Assembly: GCA_944326565.1 (NCBI GenBank)
Contig: CALVEL010000005.1
Location: 100,316-164,315 of the forward strand
DNA length: 64,000 bases
From: Candidatus Gastranaerophilales bacterium
GTDB lineage: Bacteria > Cyanobacteriota > Vampirovibrionia > Gastranaerophilales > Gastranaerophilaceae
Direction of reading: 5' to 3'
Below the pieces are notes generated by a model. The model searched no databases and was not told the origin of the DNA. It saw nothing but the letters and a program-made list of their open reading frames with translations. A program made the translations under genes and the position numbers. Below are positions 1 to 10,250 of this stretch, piece by piece (position 1 is the first letter of the stretch; each line of letters opens with the position of its first letter).

Positions 1-35
1 AATTACACTAAACAATTTATAAATGGCAGGTATAT

Positions 36-1835
36 ATGACAAAAACAAATGAAAATATTAGAAATATAGCAATTATTGCACACGTTGACCATGGTAAAAC
101 AACACTTGTTGATTGCCTTTTAAAACAGGCAGGAGTTTTTAGAGAAAACCAACACGTACAAGAAAGGGTATTAGACAGTAATGACCTGGAAAAAGAACGT
201 GGTATTACAATTTTATCTAAAAATATCGCCATAGACTACAAAAACACAAAAATAAATGTAGTGGATACTCCAGGACACGCAGATTTTGGCGGGGAAGTAG
301 AACGAGTATTAGGAATGGTAGACGGAGCATTATTAATAGTTGATGCAGCAGAAGGCCCAATGCCTCAAACCAGATTTGTTCTTTCAAAAGCACTTGAATT
401 GGGATTAAAAATAATTGTTGTTATAAACAAAATCGATAAACCTGCAGCTGAGCCTTTGACAGCACTTGATAAAGTGTTTGATTTATTTACCGAACTAACA
501 GACAGAGAAGATTTAATAGATTTTCCATTTATTTTTTCAAGCAGCTTAAATGGGTTTGCAATAAAAGATCTTGAAGATGAACGAAAAGATATGGTACCTC
601 TTTTGGACTGTATATTAGAGAACATTCAACCACCAAAGTGTGATGCTACTAAACCTTTCCAATTCAGAGCAACAACTCTTGACTATAATGAATATGTAGG
701 AAGAATTGTAATCGGCCGTATTGAAAACGGATCTGTAAAATCTCAAGAGCAAGTATGTGTAATTCATGCTGATGGCAGTCAGGAACGAGGTAAAATAACA
801 AAACTATTCGGATTCCACGATTTGGGCAGAATTGAAATTAATGAAGCATCTGCCGGTGATATTGTAGGTATTGCAGGTTTTTCTGATATTCAAATCGGAG
901 AGACAATTTGTGATTTAAATAATCCTTCCGCATTACCATTAATTAAAGTTGATGAGCCGACATTGCAAATGAATTTTTCTGTAAATGACAGCCCTTTTGC
1001 TGGAACTGAAGGAAAGTTTGTTACATCAAGACAATTAAGAAAAAGACTTTATAATGAGCTAGAAAAAAATGTAAGTCTTCGTGTAGAAGATACTGATTCT
1101 ACTGATGTATTCAAAGTCTCAGGCAGAGGTGAATTACATTTAGGTATTCTAATTGAGACTATGAGACGTGAAGGTTATGAATTCCAGGTATCAAAACCTG
1201 AAGTTATATACAAAACAATAAATGATGAATTATGCGAACCTTATGAAAATTTGATAGTTGATGTTCCCGAAAGCTGCGCAGGAGGGTGCATTGAAAGACT
1301 TTCCAACAGAAAAGCCGAAATGAAAGAAATGCAAAATGCAAAAGGCAGAACAACATTGACTTTTCATATACCCGCAAGAGGACTTATCGGTTTTAGAAGT
1401 GAATTTATAAGAATGACAAGAGGTGAAGGTATTATGTACCACACATTCTTGCATTACAGACCTTATGCTGGAGACATACCTCGTCAAAGAAACGGCTCAA
1501 TTATTGCCATTGAACAAGGTGAAGCAATTCCTTACGCTTTAGCTCAATTTGAAGACAGAGGTGTATTTTTTGTAACACCAAAAACCAAAGTATATAGAGG
1601 CATGATTATAGGTGAATGCAACAAACCTCAAGATATTGTCGTAAATATTTGCAAGACTAAAAAACTCACTAATATGAGAAGTGCAACAGCCGATGTTATG
1701 GTGACATTGCAAGCTCCCAAAATCATGGCATTAGAAGAATGCCTTGAATATATCGGAGATGATGAGCTTGTTGAAATAACGCCAATAAATGTCCGTATAA
1801 GAAAAGCTGATTTAAATAAAAAAATATATAACTAG
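36..1835 (+). CDS. typA: Translational GTPase TypA/BipA
   Basis: Ribosome-associated GTPase of the EF-G/LepA superfamily, acting on the 50S subunit in ribosome assembly and stress adaptation. The 599-aa length is normal for the family. G1 AHVDHGKTT is at residues 15-23, G3 DTPGHADF from residue 77 and G4 NKID at 131-134; the C-terminal half holds the TypA-specific domain ([18 protein letters not shown] near residue 550). GGCAGG five bases before ATG is a usable ribosome binding site. It is closed by a bidirectional terminator shared with the convergent exporter gene. Identification is secure. Confidence 0.97.
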   Translation: MTKTNENIRNIAIIAHVDHGKTTLVDCLLKQAGVFRENQHVQERVLDSNDLEKERGITILSKNIAIDYKNTKINVVDTPGHADFGGEVERVLGMVDGALLIVDAAEGPMPQTRFVLSKALELGLKIIVVINKIDKPAAEPLTALDKVFDLFTELTDREDLIDFPFIFSSSLNGFAIKDLEDERKDMVPLLDCILENIQPPKCDATKPFQFRATTLDYNEYVGRIVIGRIENGSVKSQEQVCVIHADGSQERGKITKLFGFHDLGRIEINEASAGDIVGIAGFSDIQIGETICDLNNPSALPLIKVDEPTLQMNFSVNDSPFAGTEGKFVTSRQLRKRLYNELEKNVSLRVEDTDSTDVFKVSGRGELHLGILIETMRREGYEFQVSKPEVIYKTINDELCEPYENLIVDVPESCAGGCIERLSNRKAEMKEMQNAKGRTTLTFHIPARGLIGFRSEFIRMTRGEGIMYHTFLHYRPYAGDIPRQRNGSIIAIEQGEAIPYALAQFEDRGVFFVTPKTKVYRGMIIGECNKPQDIVVNICKTKKLTNMRSATADVMVTLQAPKIMALEECLEYIGDDELVEITPINVRIRKADLNKKIYN

Positions 1836-1867
1836 AAAAAAGTGCCGAATAAAATCGGCACTTTTTT
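1836..1867. terminator. Bidirectional terminator between typA and EamA gene
   Basis: Perfect stem AAAAGTGCCGA / TCGGCACTTTT with a six-base loop; the flanking A and T runs let it work on both strands for the two convergent genes. Confidence 0.9.
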
Positions 1868-1872
1868 TAATG

Positions 1873-2775
1873 TTATTCTTTCACAGCAACAACTTCGACA
1901 GCTTTTTGCTTTTGTGCAATTAGAACACAAATTGTTTGCAAAATTACAGACAAAATAATCAATCCGAGCCCTATATAAAATGCTAAATTTAATTCCTTAG
2001 CCTCATTAAATATAATCATTGCCAAAATAATAGTATAAACCGGCTCAAGATTGTATGTAAGATTTACTGTAAAAGCAGACAATTTTTTAAGTACTTGAAT
2101 TTGAAGTTTGTAGAGCCAGACTGTACAAAACATTGAGAGGATGCATAAATAAAAGAAATCATGAAATGTTGGGATAATCGTTGTAAGTCCAACAACTTTA
2201 ACATAAAAAGGTATCATTATCGAGGTTAAAATTAGACCTCCTAACAATTCATAAAATAACATTGTATTAGAAGTATGTCTTTTCATCACAATTTTATTTA
2301 AAATCGTAAACAGGGCATCAAAAGCCGCTGAAATTACACCAAGAATTAACCCTAGTCTATGTTCAAAATCAAAACTAAAAATAAGAATAATCCCTGAAAT
2401 TGTAATCATACTGAACAATATTTCACGAATGGAAAATTTTCTTTTCAAAATTATAGGCTCCAAAATAGCAGCAAACAATCCAACAGTTGAATAAGCAACC
2501 AATCCTACACATACATTTGAAAACTTAATACTTCCATAAAAAAGAATCCAATGAATCGCCAATAATGCACCAAGTCCTGTTATTTTCCAAAATTCTTTTA
2601 TATGAACCCTACAAAATCGTTTTGTAACTATTAATATAAAAAAGAAAAAAGCACTTGTAATTAAAAAACGATTCCATACAAGCAAAAATTCATTTGTCGT
2701 AATTATACGTCCGAGAATACCGGTAAAGCATGAAATAAATATTGATAAATGTAATTTAAAAAAAGACTGATTCAT
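1873..2775 (-). CDS. EamA/DMT-family membrane transporter
   Basis: 300-aa hydrophobic protein with about ten predicted transmembrane segments arranged as two EamA repeats, the layout of drug/metabolite exporters (RhaT/YdcZ-like). Typical repeat signatures are visible: small residues in the fourth helix of each half and LEP motifs (FAAILEPIIL near residue 86 and NLEPVYTIIL near 242). The substrate cannot be told from sequence. No Shine-Dalgarno is evident upstream of ATG. A tail of charged residues ends the protein. Confidence 0.85.
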   Translation of the reverse strand: MNQSFFKLHLSIFISCFTGILGRIITTNEFLLVWNRFLITSAFFFFILIVTKRFCRVHIKEFWKITGLGALLAIHWILFYGSIKFSNVCVGLVAYSTVGLFAAILEPIILKRKFSIREILFSMITISGIILIFSFDFEHRLGLILGVISAAFDALFTILNKIVMKRHTSNTMLFYELLGGLILTSIMIPFYVKVVGLTTIIPTFHDFFYLCILSMFCTVWLYKLQIQVLKKLSAFTVNLTYNLEPVYTIILAMIIFNEAKELNLAFYIGLGLIILSVILQTICVLIAQKQKAVEVVAVKE

Positions 2776-2843
2776 AGAGCATTAAGTTATAATTAACAAA
2801 CCACTCCAACATTATCAATCACATTAAAAAAAGGTCAAATTAA

Positions 2844-4289
2844 TTATTTATCTGCCAAATCTTTATACATTTGAAGATATTGCAAAGAACTTTTTTTCCA
2901 AGAAAAATCTGCCTCCATAGCTGATTTTCTCATCGCATTTAGGGTATATTTATCACTATATACATACATAGCACATTTAATCGCATCAACCATAGCATTT
3001 GAATCATATCCCCAGAATTTAAATCCCGTAGAATTATCAAGAGGATAGCCTACCACAGTATCTTCGAGACCACCTGTTGCTCTTACTACAGGCAATGAGC
3101 CATAACGCATTGCAATTAATTGGCTTAGTCCACAGGGCTCAAACTTAGATGGCATTAAATAAAAATCACTTGCTGCATAAATTTTATTTGCTAAATCTGC
3201 ATTATAGCCGATACAAGCCCTAATATTTTTAGTATTATTAGAGAGCCAAATTAAAAGGTTTTCATAATCTTTATCCCCAGAGCCTAAAAATACAAAATCT
3301 GCATCAAGATTGGATAAAATATTTTCGGCTCCTCTTATAAGATCAATACCTTTTTGTGAAACAAGTCTTGAAATCATTACAAACAAAGGTCTGTCTGGAT
3401 TATAATTTAATCCAAAATATTCGCATATATATTTTTTATTTTCTTCTTTATTTGCAATCGATTTTATATCATAATTTTTTATTAAAGTCTTATCCGTTTT
3501 AGGGTTAAACACATCATAATCAATTCCGTTTAATATACCGCAAAGTTTATTTTGTGCACCACGAAGTGTATAATCCATACCTTCACCGTATTCACCCGTT
3601 AGAATTTCTTTTGCATAAGTAGGAGATACTGCAACAACTCTATCAGAATAATTTATTGCACCTTTCATCCAATTAACTCTGCCATAGTGTTCGACACACC
3701 ATTCATTATATACTATATCTTTTCTCATATTGGCAAAATCAAGTATGCTTTCAAACCAAACACCTTGATATGCAAGATTATGAATTTCAAATACAGTTTT
3801 GGTATTTTTCCAAAAATCATCAAATTTATAATTGCTATGCAAATAGACAGGAATCATAGCAGTATGCCAGTCATTAGCATGAATTACATCAGCTCTGAAA
3901 TTTAAAAGTTTTGCATATTCCATTGTAGCAAGAGAAAATGCGATATATCTTTCATGTTCGTATTGTGGATCGAGCCATTTTGGATAGACTTCCTGAAAAC
4001 AAGAAAAATACCAATCATTATGTACAAAAAATACATTTATTTTAGTACCGGGCAATTTGGTCATAAATAATCTAAATTTATGCCCGTTACGACCAAACGT
4101 AAGCCACATTTCAGAATTTTCAAGTTCTTTAATTCCGTATTTTTTTTGATCAATACAACCATGTAATGGTGTAAAAATAGCAATTTCTGCATCTTTTTCT
4201 AAATATTTAGGAAGACTGCCAACAACATCAGCCAAACCTCCGGCCTTTGAAAAAGGTGCAACCTCAGCTGCAGCAAAAAGAACTTTCAT
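2844..4289 (-). CDS. glgA: Glycogen synthase, GT5
   Basis: Transfers glucose from ADP-glucose to growing alpha-1,4-glucan. The N-terminal KAGGLADVVGSLP (residues 16-28) is the ADP-glucose binding motif, and EPCGLSQL near residue 383 is the GT-B C-terminal donor motif with the conserved Glu. The 481-aa length is standard. The ATG overlaps the TAA of the upstream 1175-aa gene by one base (TAATG) with GAGGAATA as ribosome binding site, so the two are translationally coupled. It fits with Pgi, the phosphohexomutase and the GH13-like enzyme elsewhere in the window as a glycogen storage route. Confidence 0.96.
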   Translation of the reverse strand: MKVLFAAAEVAPFSKAGGLADVVGSLPKYLEKDAEIAIFTPLHGCIDQKKYGIKELENSEMWLTFGRNGHKFRLFMTKLPGTKINVFFVHNDWYFSCFQEVYPKWLDPQYEHERYIAFSLATMEYAKLLNFRADVIHANDWHTAMIPVYLHSNYKFDDFWKNTKTVFEIHNLAYQGVWFESILDFANMRKDIVYNEWCVEHYGRVNWMKGAINYSDRVVAVSPTYAKEILTGEYGEGMDYTLRGAQNKLCGILNGIDYDVFNPKTDKTLIKNYDIKSIANKEENKKYICEYFGLNYNPDRPLFVMISRLVSQKGIDLIRGAENILSNLDADFVFLGSGDKDYENLLIWLSNNTKNIRACIGYNADLANKIYAASDFYLMPSKFEPCGLSQLIAMRYGSLPVVRATGGLEDTVVGYPLDNSTGFKFWGYDSNAMVDAIKCAMYVYSDKYTLNAMRKSAMEADFSWKKSSLQYLQMYKDLADK

Positions 4290-7200
4290 TATTCCTCACT
4301 TTCTATATCTTCAGCTTGTTCTGGTACTCCGATATTAACATGTACAGCACCAACACCTGAATTTGTTAAGTTACTTTCATCATCAGGATCCTCCTGCGGT
4401 ATATAATGCGCAGGATCCGTATCGAAGGTAAATTTAATATTATGTTTTTGAGTTAAGTAATTGCATTGAGAAATACAAATTTGCGCCTTATCTATATTTC
4501 TTTTATACATTTGTATTTTATACATTTGATATTTAAACAATAAAAGCAAGTACTCATTTGAATTATCTGTTTTTTCAAGTTGTATCAAAGAATTATTTAC
4601 AATACCATAAGCTACTGTATAACGCCCCTGTCTTATATTCATTTCACACATCAGAAGCCAAGCTATATAAGTTAAATTCGTCATTCCATTATCACCGGAC
4701 ATTCTGATAATTTTATATATAATCAATGAGGCTTTATCATATGATTCAAGAGATAAATATGCATATCCTATAAGTAAATCACAAAAATATTCTATCTGAT
4801 GAAGTCTATTATATTTTGCAAGACGCTTAGCAATATAAATTTCCTCAGCAAACGCATTAGCATCCTCAAAAGATTTATTAAAAGCTTCCATAATATGGTA
4901 TAGACACCCTGAAAATTTATCTAATTCGGAGACCATAACGGGACTGTAGGTATTTCTATTGCCATGCAAAAAGTCCTGTAATGCAATGAATATATCGTAA
5001 GAAGGCGGAATTGATGAAATATCACCTTTTACAATATTCAAAAATTCATTTACATTACCCTTCAATTGAAGAACATTTGATAGTGCTATAAATCCAACAG
5101 TATCTGTAATAATCTGCATAAACTGAGCATTATCTAAAATATCAGGTCTTAGCATATCAATATTTGATTCATTTACAACACTTAGAACTTTATAACCGAC
5201 ATCCAAACAGTCTTCCCAAGCCCCGATACTAAATAATATTTCCACATGTATCAAAGAAATCAGGAAGAAATATTTATTAAAATCAGGTGAAGAAGGATCT
5301 ATTGAACCGCTTGGAAGTTTTGATAAAATTTTATGGGTTAATTCTAAGGCATAGTTGTAATTACCCTTATTAATACACCCTTGAATCATCACATTGCATA
5401 TCTTTATTATATTTTCTGAATCATTTGCTTTTTCAAGACAATTAAGAGTATTCTCCATAATCTTCTGAGTTTTGTCTGGCAAAAATTCATATATATTCTC
5501 AGCTACATTTTTAGACAAATCAAGTTTGTATTGCTCGATTTCTTCGACTTTTTCATCATCTTTATTTTTATCTAACAAATCTAGAATTTTGTCGGTACAA
5601 TTTACATAAGCATTAAAATCACCCATTGACATATTAATTTTTGCTAAGTTTTCCCATTCAAGAAATTCTGCTTTCTGGTCTTCTAAAAGATTATATAAAT
5701 AAGCTTTTGTAGGAGAAGGCATATTATCTGCAAAAACTTTTTCAAACAAATCTTTTGCAACTGATTTAAGTAAATCTTTATTGAGTATTGCTAACACGCT
5801 ATCTCTAAGCAAAATATAATTTGGGAAATACATACAATTGTTCCAGAAATATATATACCCCATATCTGAAAGTCTTTGTATTATATCGTCAATATTTTTG
5901 TACCCTAAACTCTTAATTGTCTGCTGATCAATGCGAGTTCCTAAAAGTACACAAGTAACTAAAAACTTAATAGCATCTTCATCGTCCTCAAGTAAATTTA
6001 ATCTGCGTTTCATCAATTTATTCAGACTTGAAGGAATTATAATCGTTTTAGGATTTATTAGTTTAATACCGTCATCAGTAGCTTCGTATACTCCGCTTTC
6101 TATCAGATACTGAATTGCTATATCCAAAAATAGAATACTGCCATATGAATATTTAGCAATTCTGTGGAAATAAAAACTATCCATAATTTCTTTATAGTAA
6201 TCTTTATTTTCCTCAATCATTTTTTCAAAAGAAGTCGGTTTCAATGAAATTTCAGTATAATAAGGCTTGGTCATTAATGAATAGGTATCTTTATGAAGTG
6301 TAAAACTCTTATCATAAGAAATCAAATAGCTAATTTTTAAGCTTTCAAACTGCTCAAAAATAAACTTCATAGCTTCATAAGAACTTGAATCAATTTTATC
6401 AAAATTTTCTATAAAAATTAAAGTTTCAGGAATAGCATTTAAAAGGGTATAGAAAATATCATAATACTTTAATCTGAGATTTTCTAGCCCAGTAGACTGA
6501 CGCTCAGACAGGGTTATCAAATCTTTGATTAAATTTTCTGGATCTATAGCTTTAAACATTGAAAAGTCATTAGTATTAAACAATTTTTGAGATACAGTAT
6601 ATTCAAATATTGCCGATACAAGCTCTCTAAAAAATGAATATGGAGAATACTTCATTTCATCATAACAAGTCACACTTATTATATTTTTATATATGTTCAA
6701 CTCCTCAATCATTGAAATTATTTTCAACGAATAAGGTACATACAACTGCGGAGTCTTAATTGCACAGATACCATAAGGATATTCAGACAATTTATTCACG
6801 ACATGATAAAACACATCAATATTTTCCGCACGTATGAAATCACATTTAATATCATTGAAATGAATAGTTTCAATATCATAAATTGCATCAGGATCCAAAG
6901 GACTTTCAAGTTTACTTAGCGCCTCTCCATCCAACTTATCCTGTTCTACAAGCATATTTTGAACAAAATTAGGTATTTCTAACTCTTCATCAGGTTTTTC
7001 TTCCAACTCTTCATAATTAATTTTTATATGACTGTTAATATCCACTTCATGGAACATTACCATCTGGTCTTTAATCAATACTGAATTAAGTTGACTTGTC
7101 CTGTAAGTAGAATCCAATGCATCCTGAACATAATTATCTGCAATAACCTGAAAAGTATTTAAAACTTTTTGTTTCAAACTATCACTTTGACGAACCATAC

Positions 7201-7816
7201 TAATATTAAATCCTGATTTAATATCATAAGGATTATCAGTAACACTTCGTTTTAGAAGAAATATATTACATCTTACTGTAGCATTTTTCTTATTTGTCAA
7301 CTTATAGTTCATTTTGGTAATTTCAGTAAGAATATTTACAGCTGCAGTAATAGCCGTATTTACACTGCTGTTAAATGTGTAATCTTTATCAAACCGAATT
7401 ATATAAGTATTATTTAAAACCTGCCGTCTTACACCTGCTGATCTTGATATATTAAGTATTATATTATCAAGTTTAGATTTAAATTTATTTAATAACTGAA
7501 CAGAGCCTAAAAGGTTTCTCAACTCATTAACATTGGGAAAATCAATTGTCATAAGAGCAAAACTATCAGTGTTTGACTCATTCAAAATAACACTTTCTTC
7601 TAATGAAAATCCGCATTTTTTACATTTTTTATCTGCAGTCTGGTTAACTTTTCCACATTTATTACATTTAGTGACTATAACATAACCGCATTTTTTACAA
7701 GTATTGGTCTTATTAATGGTTTTACAAATAGGGCATACAACCTTAAGCACCTTCTTACAATTAGGGCATACGGTTGTTTTTTCATCTATTTCTAAACCAC
7801 ATTTTGGACATTCCAT
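4289..7816 (-). CDS. Zinc-ribbon / degenerate cyclase-ATPase / TPR protein
   Basis: 1175-aa protein of unknown role. Residues 1-72 hold three pairs of CxxC/CxxxC zinc ribbons (starting CPKC). Residues 85-215 resemble a class III nucleotide cyclase fold (FALMTIDFPNVNEL then a beta/alpha run) but lack clear catalytic residues. Residues 320-640 look like a STAND/AAA signalling ATPase in which the Walker A glycine loop is gone (AIKTPQLYVPYS), while a Walker B-like strand LIFIENFDKI remains near 487. The C-terminal 450 residues are helical, TPR-like. It resembles cyclase-ATPase-TPR regulators that have lost both enzymatic sites, hence perhaps a scaffold. It is co-transcribed with glgA. Confidence 0.7.
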   Translation of the reverse strand: MECPKCGLEIDEKTTVCPNCKKVLKVVCPICKTINKTNTCKKCGYVIVTKCNKCGKVNQTADKKCKKCGFSLEESVILNESNTDSFALMTIDFPNVNELRNLLGSVQLLNKFKSKLDNIILNISRSAGVRRQVLNNTYIIRFDKDYTFNSSVNTAITAAVNILTEITKMNYKLTNKKNATVRCNIFLLKRSVTDNPYDIKSGFNISMVRQSDSLKQKVLNTFQVIADNYVQDALDSTYRTSQLNSVLIKDQMVMFHEVDINSHIKINYEELEEKPDEELEIPNFVQNMLVEQDKLDGEALSKLESPLDPDAIYDIETIHFNDIKCDFIRAENIDVFYHVVNKLSEYPYGICAIKTPQLYVPYSLKIISMIEELNIYKNIISVTCYDEMKYSPYSFFRELVSAIFEYTVSQKLFNTNDFSMFKAIDPENLIKDLITLSERQSTGLENLRLKYYDIFYTLLNAIPETLIFIENFDKIDSSSYEAMKFIFEQFESLKISYLISYDKSFTLHKDTYSLMTKPYYTEISLKPTSFEKMIEENKDYYKEIMDSFYFHRIAKYSYGSILFLDIAIQYLIESGVYEATDDGIKLINPKTIIIPSSLNKLMKRRLNLLEDDEDAIKFLVTCVLLGTRIDQQTIKSLGYKNIDDIIQRLSDMGYIYFWNNCMYFPNYILLRDSVLAILNKDLLKSVAKDLFEKVFADNMPSPTKAYLYNLLEDQKAEFLEWENLAKINMSMGDFNAYVNCTDKILDLLDKNKDDEKVEEIEQYKLDLSKNVAENIYEFLPDKTQKIMENTLNCLEKANDSENIIKICNVMIQGCINKGNYNYALELTHKILSKLPSGSIDPSSPDFNKYFFLISLIHVEILFSIGAWEDCLDVGYKVLSVVNESNIDMLRPDILDNAQFMQIITDTVGFIALSNVLQLKGNVNEFLNIVKGDISSIPPSYDIFIALQDFLHGNRNTYSPVMVSELDKFSGCLYHIMEAFNKSFEDANAFAEEIYIAKRLAKYNRLHQIEYFCDLLIGYAYLSLESYDKASLIIYKIIRMSGDNGMTNLTYIAWLLMCEMNIRQGRYTVAYGIVNNSLIQLEKTDNSNEYLLLLFKYQMYKIQMYKRNIDKAQICISQCNYLTQKHNIKFTFDTDPAHYIPQEDPDDESNLTNSGVGAVHVNIGVPEQAEDIESEE

Positions 7817-7830
7817 ATGAGTATTATACC
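7817..7830 (-). promoter_or_regulatory. Extended -10 promoter, leaderless geometry
   Basis: Minus strand TGGTATAAT has the TATAAT hexamer at 7828-7823, ending 6 nt before the ATG at 7816; no Shine-Dalgarno lies between. The expected transcription start is at or next to the A of ATG. Confidence 0.6.
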
Positions 7831-7864
7831 ACTTCGCACGTTATAAACAAATTACTAAGAAATT

Positions 7865-9034
7865 TTAATTATACCTGATTCCAGCATCTTTCATACGTCT
7901 TATACACTCTTTAATTGTATCGACATCTTTGGTTAATGCGACACGGAAATAACCTTCGCCGCAAGAGCCGTAACCATTACCAGGCGGGACTACAACATGA
8001 GCTTTTTCAAGCATTTGTGTAACAAACTCCTCACTTGTCATACCTTTCGGTACAGGAAGCCATAGATAAAAAGTTGCTTTAGAAGGCTTTATATCCCAGC
8101 CGAGTTCTCTAAAACCACTCTCAGCAGCATCACGTCTGTCTTGATACATTTTATTCAGACTATCAATTAAGGATTGATCAACTGTAAATGCTGCAGCTGC
8201 TGCATCTTGAATAGCTTTGAACGTTCCGCTGTCAATATTGTTTTTAATTGTACCTAAAGCTTTTACAGCACCAGCATTACCGCATACAAAACCAACACGC
8301 CAGCCTGTCATATTATATGATTTTGAATGAGAATAAAACTCAATTGCAACATCCTTACCACCTTCAACTTGAAGAACAGAAGGAGCTTTGTATCCGTCAA
8401 ATGTCATCTCTGAATATGCCATATCAGAACATAATAAAATATCATATTTTTTACAAAAATCTACAGCTTTTTTATAAAAATCCAAATCAGCAACAGCACC
8501 TGTCGGATTATTCGGATAATTTAAAAACATCAACTTGGATTTTTTTGCAATATCTTCTGGAATTTTATCAAAGTCAGGAAGATAACCGTTTTCTTCCAAC
8601 AAAGGCATTGAATAAGGTGTTCCGCCCGCAAAAATTGTGGCATTTTTATACACAGGATAGCCTGGATCTGGCACAAGTGTATAATCACCTTTATCTACAA
8701 AAGCGAAAAATATATGAGCTATCGCTTCTTTTGAGCCGATATTTGCAAGCATTTCAGTATCGGGATTTAATTCAACATCAAAACGTTTTTTCATCCAATC
8801 ACAGGCTGCTTTTCTGAATTTTTCAGTACCGTTATAAGGAGGATAATCATGATTTTTAGGATTATCAATAGCCTTGTGCATCTCTGCAACTACAGGAGCT
8901 AGAGTAGGTGTATCTGGATCTCCGATACCTAAGCTGATTATATCAATACCTTTAGCTTTTGCTTCTGCTATTTTTCTGTCTATTTCTGCAAACAGATAAG
9001 GTGGAATCTTTTCCAAACGTTCTGATATTTTCAT
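7865..9034 (-). CDS. dapL: LL-diaminopimelate aminotransferase
   Basis: PLP fold-type I aminotransferase that makes LL-diaminopimelate directly from tetrahydrodipicolinate for lysine and peptidoglycan. The N-terminus (LEKIPPYLFAEIDRKI, then LGIGDPDTPT) is characteristic of the DapL group; the PLP lysine sits in SHSKSYNMTGWRVGF near residue 237. The 389-aa length matches the family. A strong AAGGAGAG site precedes ATG. It could in principle be another class I aminotransferase, but the N-terminal signature favours DapL, the pathway known from Cyanobacteria, plants and Chlamydiae. Confidence 0.88.
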   Translation of the reverse strand: MKISERLEKIPPYLFAEIDRKIAEAKAKGIDIISLGIGDPDTPTLAPVVAEMHKAIDNPKNHDYPPYNGTEKFRKAACDWMKKRFDVELNPDTEMLANIGSKEAIAHIFFAFVDKGDYTLVPDPGYPVYKNATIFAGGTPYSMPLLEENGYLPDFDKIPEDIAKKSKLMFLNYPNNPTGAVADLDFYKKAVDFCKKYDILLCSDMAYSEMTFDGYKAPSVLQVEGGKDVAIEFYSHSKSYNMTGWRVGFVCGNAGAVKALGTIKNNIDSGTFKAIQDAAAAAFTVDQSLIDSLNKMYQDRRDAAESGFRELGWDIKPSKATFYLWLPVPKGMTSEEFVTQMLEKAHVVVPPGNGYGSCGEGYFRVALTKDVDTIKECIRRMKDAGIRYN

Positions 9035-9131
9035 AATCTCTCCTTCTTTACATTTTTCATATCCGTTAATTTTATGCTATCATGAAATATATAAATAGAC
9101 AATTCATTAAAATTTGTATCAATAAAGTATT

Positions 9132-10205
9132 ATGAGTATAATTTCAGACGATAACAATTTCAAAATAAATAATCACAAAGAACACAAAAATCCTGTAATA
9201 AAAGCAGAAAGCTCTGAATGCGATAAAAATTTCGAAAATTCAATCCGTCCAAAGTCTTTTGACACATATATCGGACAAAGCGCATTAAAAGAGACGTTAA
9301 AAATAACAATTGCTGCAGCAAAAAAAAGAGAACAGCCTCTTGATCACCTTTTATTTTATGGTCCCCCGGGGCTTGGTAAAACTACTTTAGCTGGAGTAAT
9401 AGCAGAACAAATGGGTGTAAATATAAGAATAACTTCAGCTCCTGCATTAGAACGTCCAAGAGATATTATCGGAATTTTAATGACCTTAAAAGCCGGAGAA
9501 ATTCTTTTTATAGATGAAATTCACAGACTGAATAAAGTCGCAGAAGAAATTTTATATCCTGCAATGGAAGATTTTTTCTTAGATATGACGACAGGAAAAA
9601 GTCAGACTGTAAAAACTCTTAGAGTACCGCTTCCAAAATTCACTCTAATTGGAGCTACAACAAAAGCAGGTGAACTATCAGGACCATTAAGAGACAGATT
9701 TGGTATTATCCACAGACTTGAATTTTATACCGAAAATGAACTAGCACAAGTAATTACAAGGACTGCAGGAATTTTGAATATTGAAATTACAAATGAAGGT
9801 GCACACGCTATCGCAAGACGTTCCAGAGGAACTCCTCGTATTGCAAACAGACTTGTAAAAAGAGTCAGCGACTTTGCAATAGTAAAACATGACGGTAAAA
9901 TTACAGAGGATATTGCTAATGAATCCCTTGATATTTTAAAAATTGATAACTACGGACTTGATAATACAGACAGAAATCTTTTGAAACTTATTATCGAAAA
10001 ATATGATGGTGGTCCTGTAGGTGTAGAAACTATTGCTGCAGCAATAGGTGAAGATGTAAGAACTATCGAGGATGTATGTGAGCCATATCTATTGCAGGCC
10101 GGACTTTTGCAAAGAACTCCTAGAGGTCGAAAAGTTTCTCCTGCTGCATACAGACATTTAGATTATAAAGATATTGACATCAATGAACAAAAAAGTTTAT
10201 TTTAA
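9132..10205 (+). CDS. ruvB: Holliday junction branch-migration ATPase RuvB
   Basis: Hexameric AAA+ motor that drives branch migration with Ruv[12 protein letters not shown] opens the core, Walker [10 protein letters not shown] is near residue 78, Walker B FIDEIHRL near 128, sensor [18 protein letters not shown] near 175, and the C-terminal winged helix ends in RTPRGR. The first about 30 residues are a non-conserved polar extension. 357 aa is slightly long for the family because of it. A small hairpin terminator follows. Confidence 0.97.
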   Translation: MSIISDDNNFKINNHKEHKNPVIKAESSECDKNFENSIRPKSFDTYIGQSALKETLKITIAAAKKREQPLDHLLFYGPPGLGKTTLAGVIAEQMGVNIRITSAPALERPRDIIGILMTLKAGEILFIDEIHRLNKVAEEILYPAMEDFFLDMTTGKSQTVKTLRVPLPKFTLIGATTKAGELSGPLRDRFGIIHRLEFYTENELAQVITRTAGILNIEITNEGAHAIARRSRGTPRIANRLVKRVSDFAIVKHDGKITEDIANESLDILKIDNYGLDNTDRNLLKLIIEKYDGGPVGVETIAAAIGEDVRTIEDVCEPYLLQAGLLQRTPRGRKVSPAAYRHLDYKDIDINEQKSLF

Positions 10206-10226
10206 CAGAATAAACATCTGTTTTAT
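10204..10226 (+). terminator. Weak terminator after ruvB
   Basis: Short stem AACAGA / TCTGTT followed by TTATTATT; weak but well placed right behind the stop codon. Confidence 0.45.
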
Positions 10227-10250
10227 TATTATTTAAAAAAGGGATATCAT

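Noticed and set aside
8248..8817. 189-aa open frame antisense to dapL
   Set aside because: Gln/Leu/Tyr-biased translation typical of the reverse complement of a real AT-rich gene; dapL is secure on the other strand.
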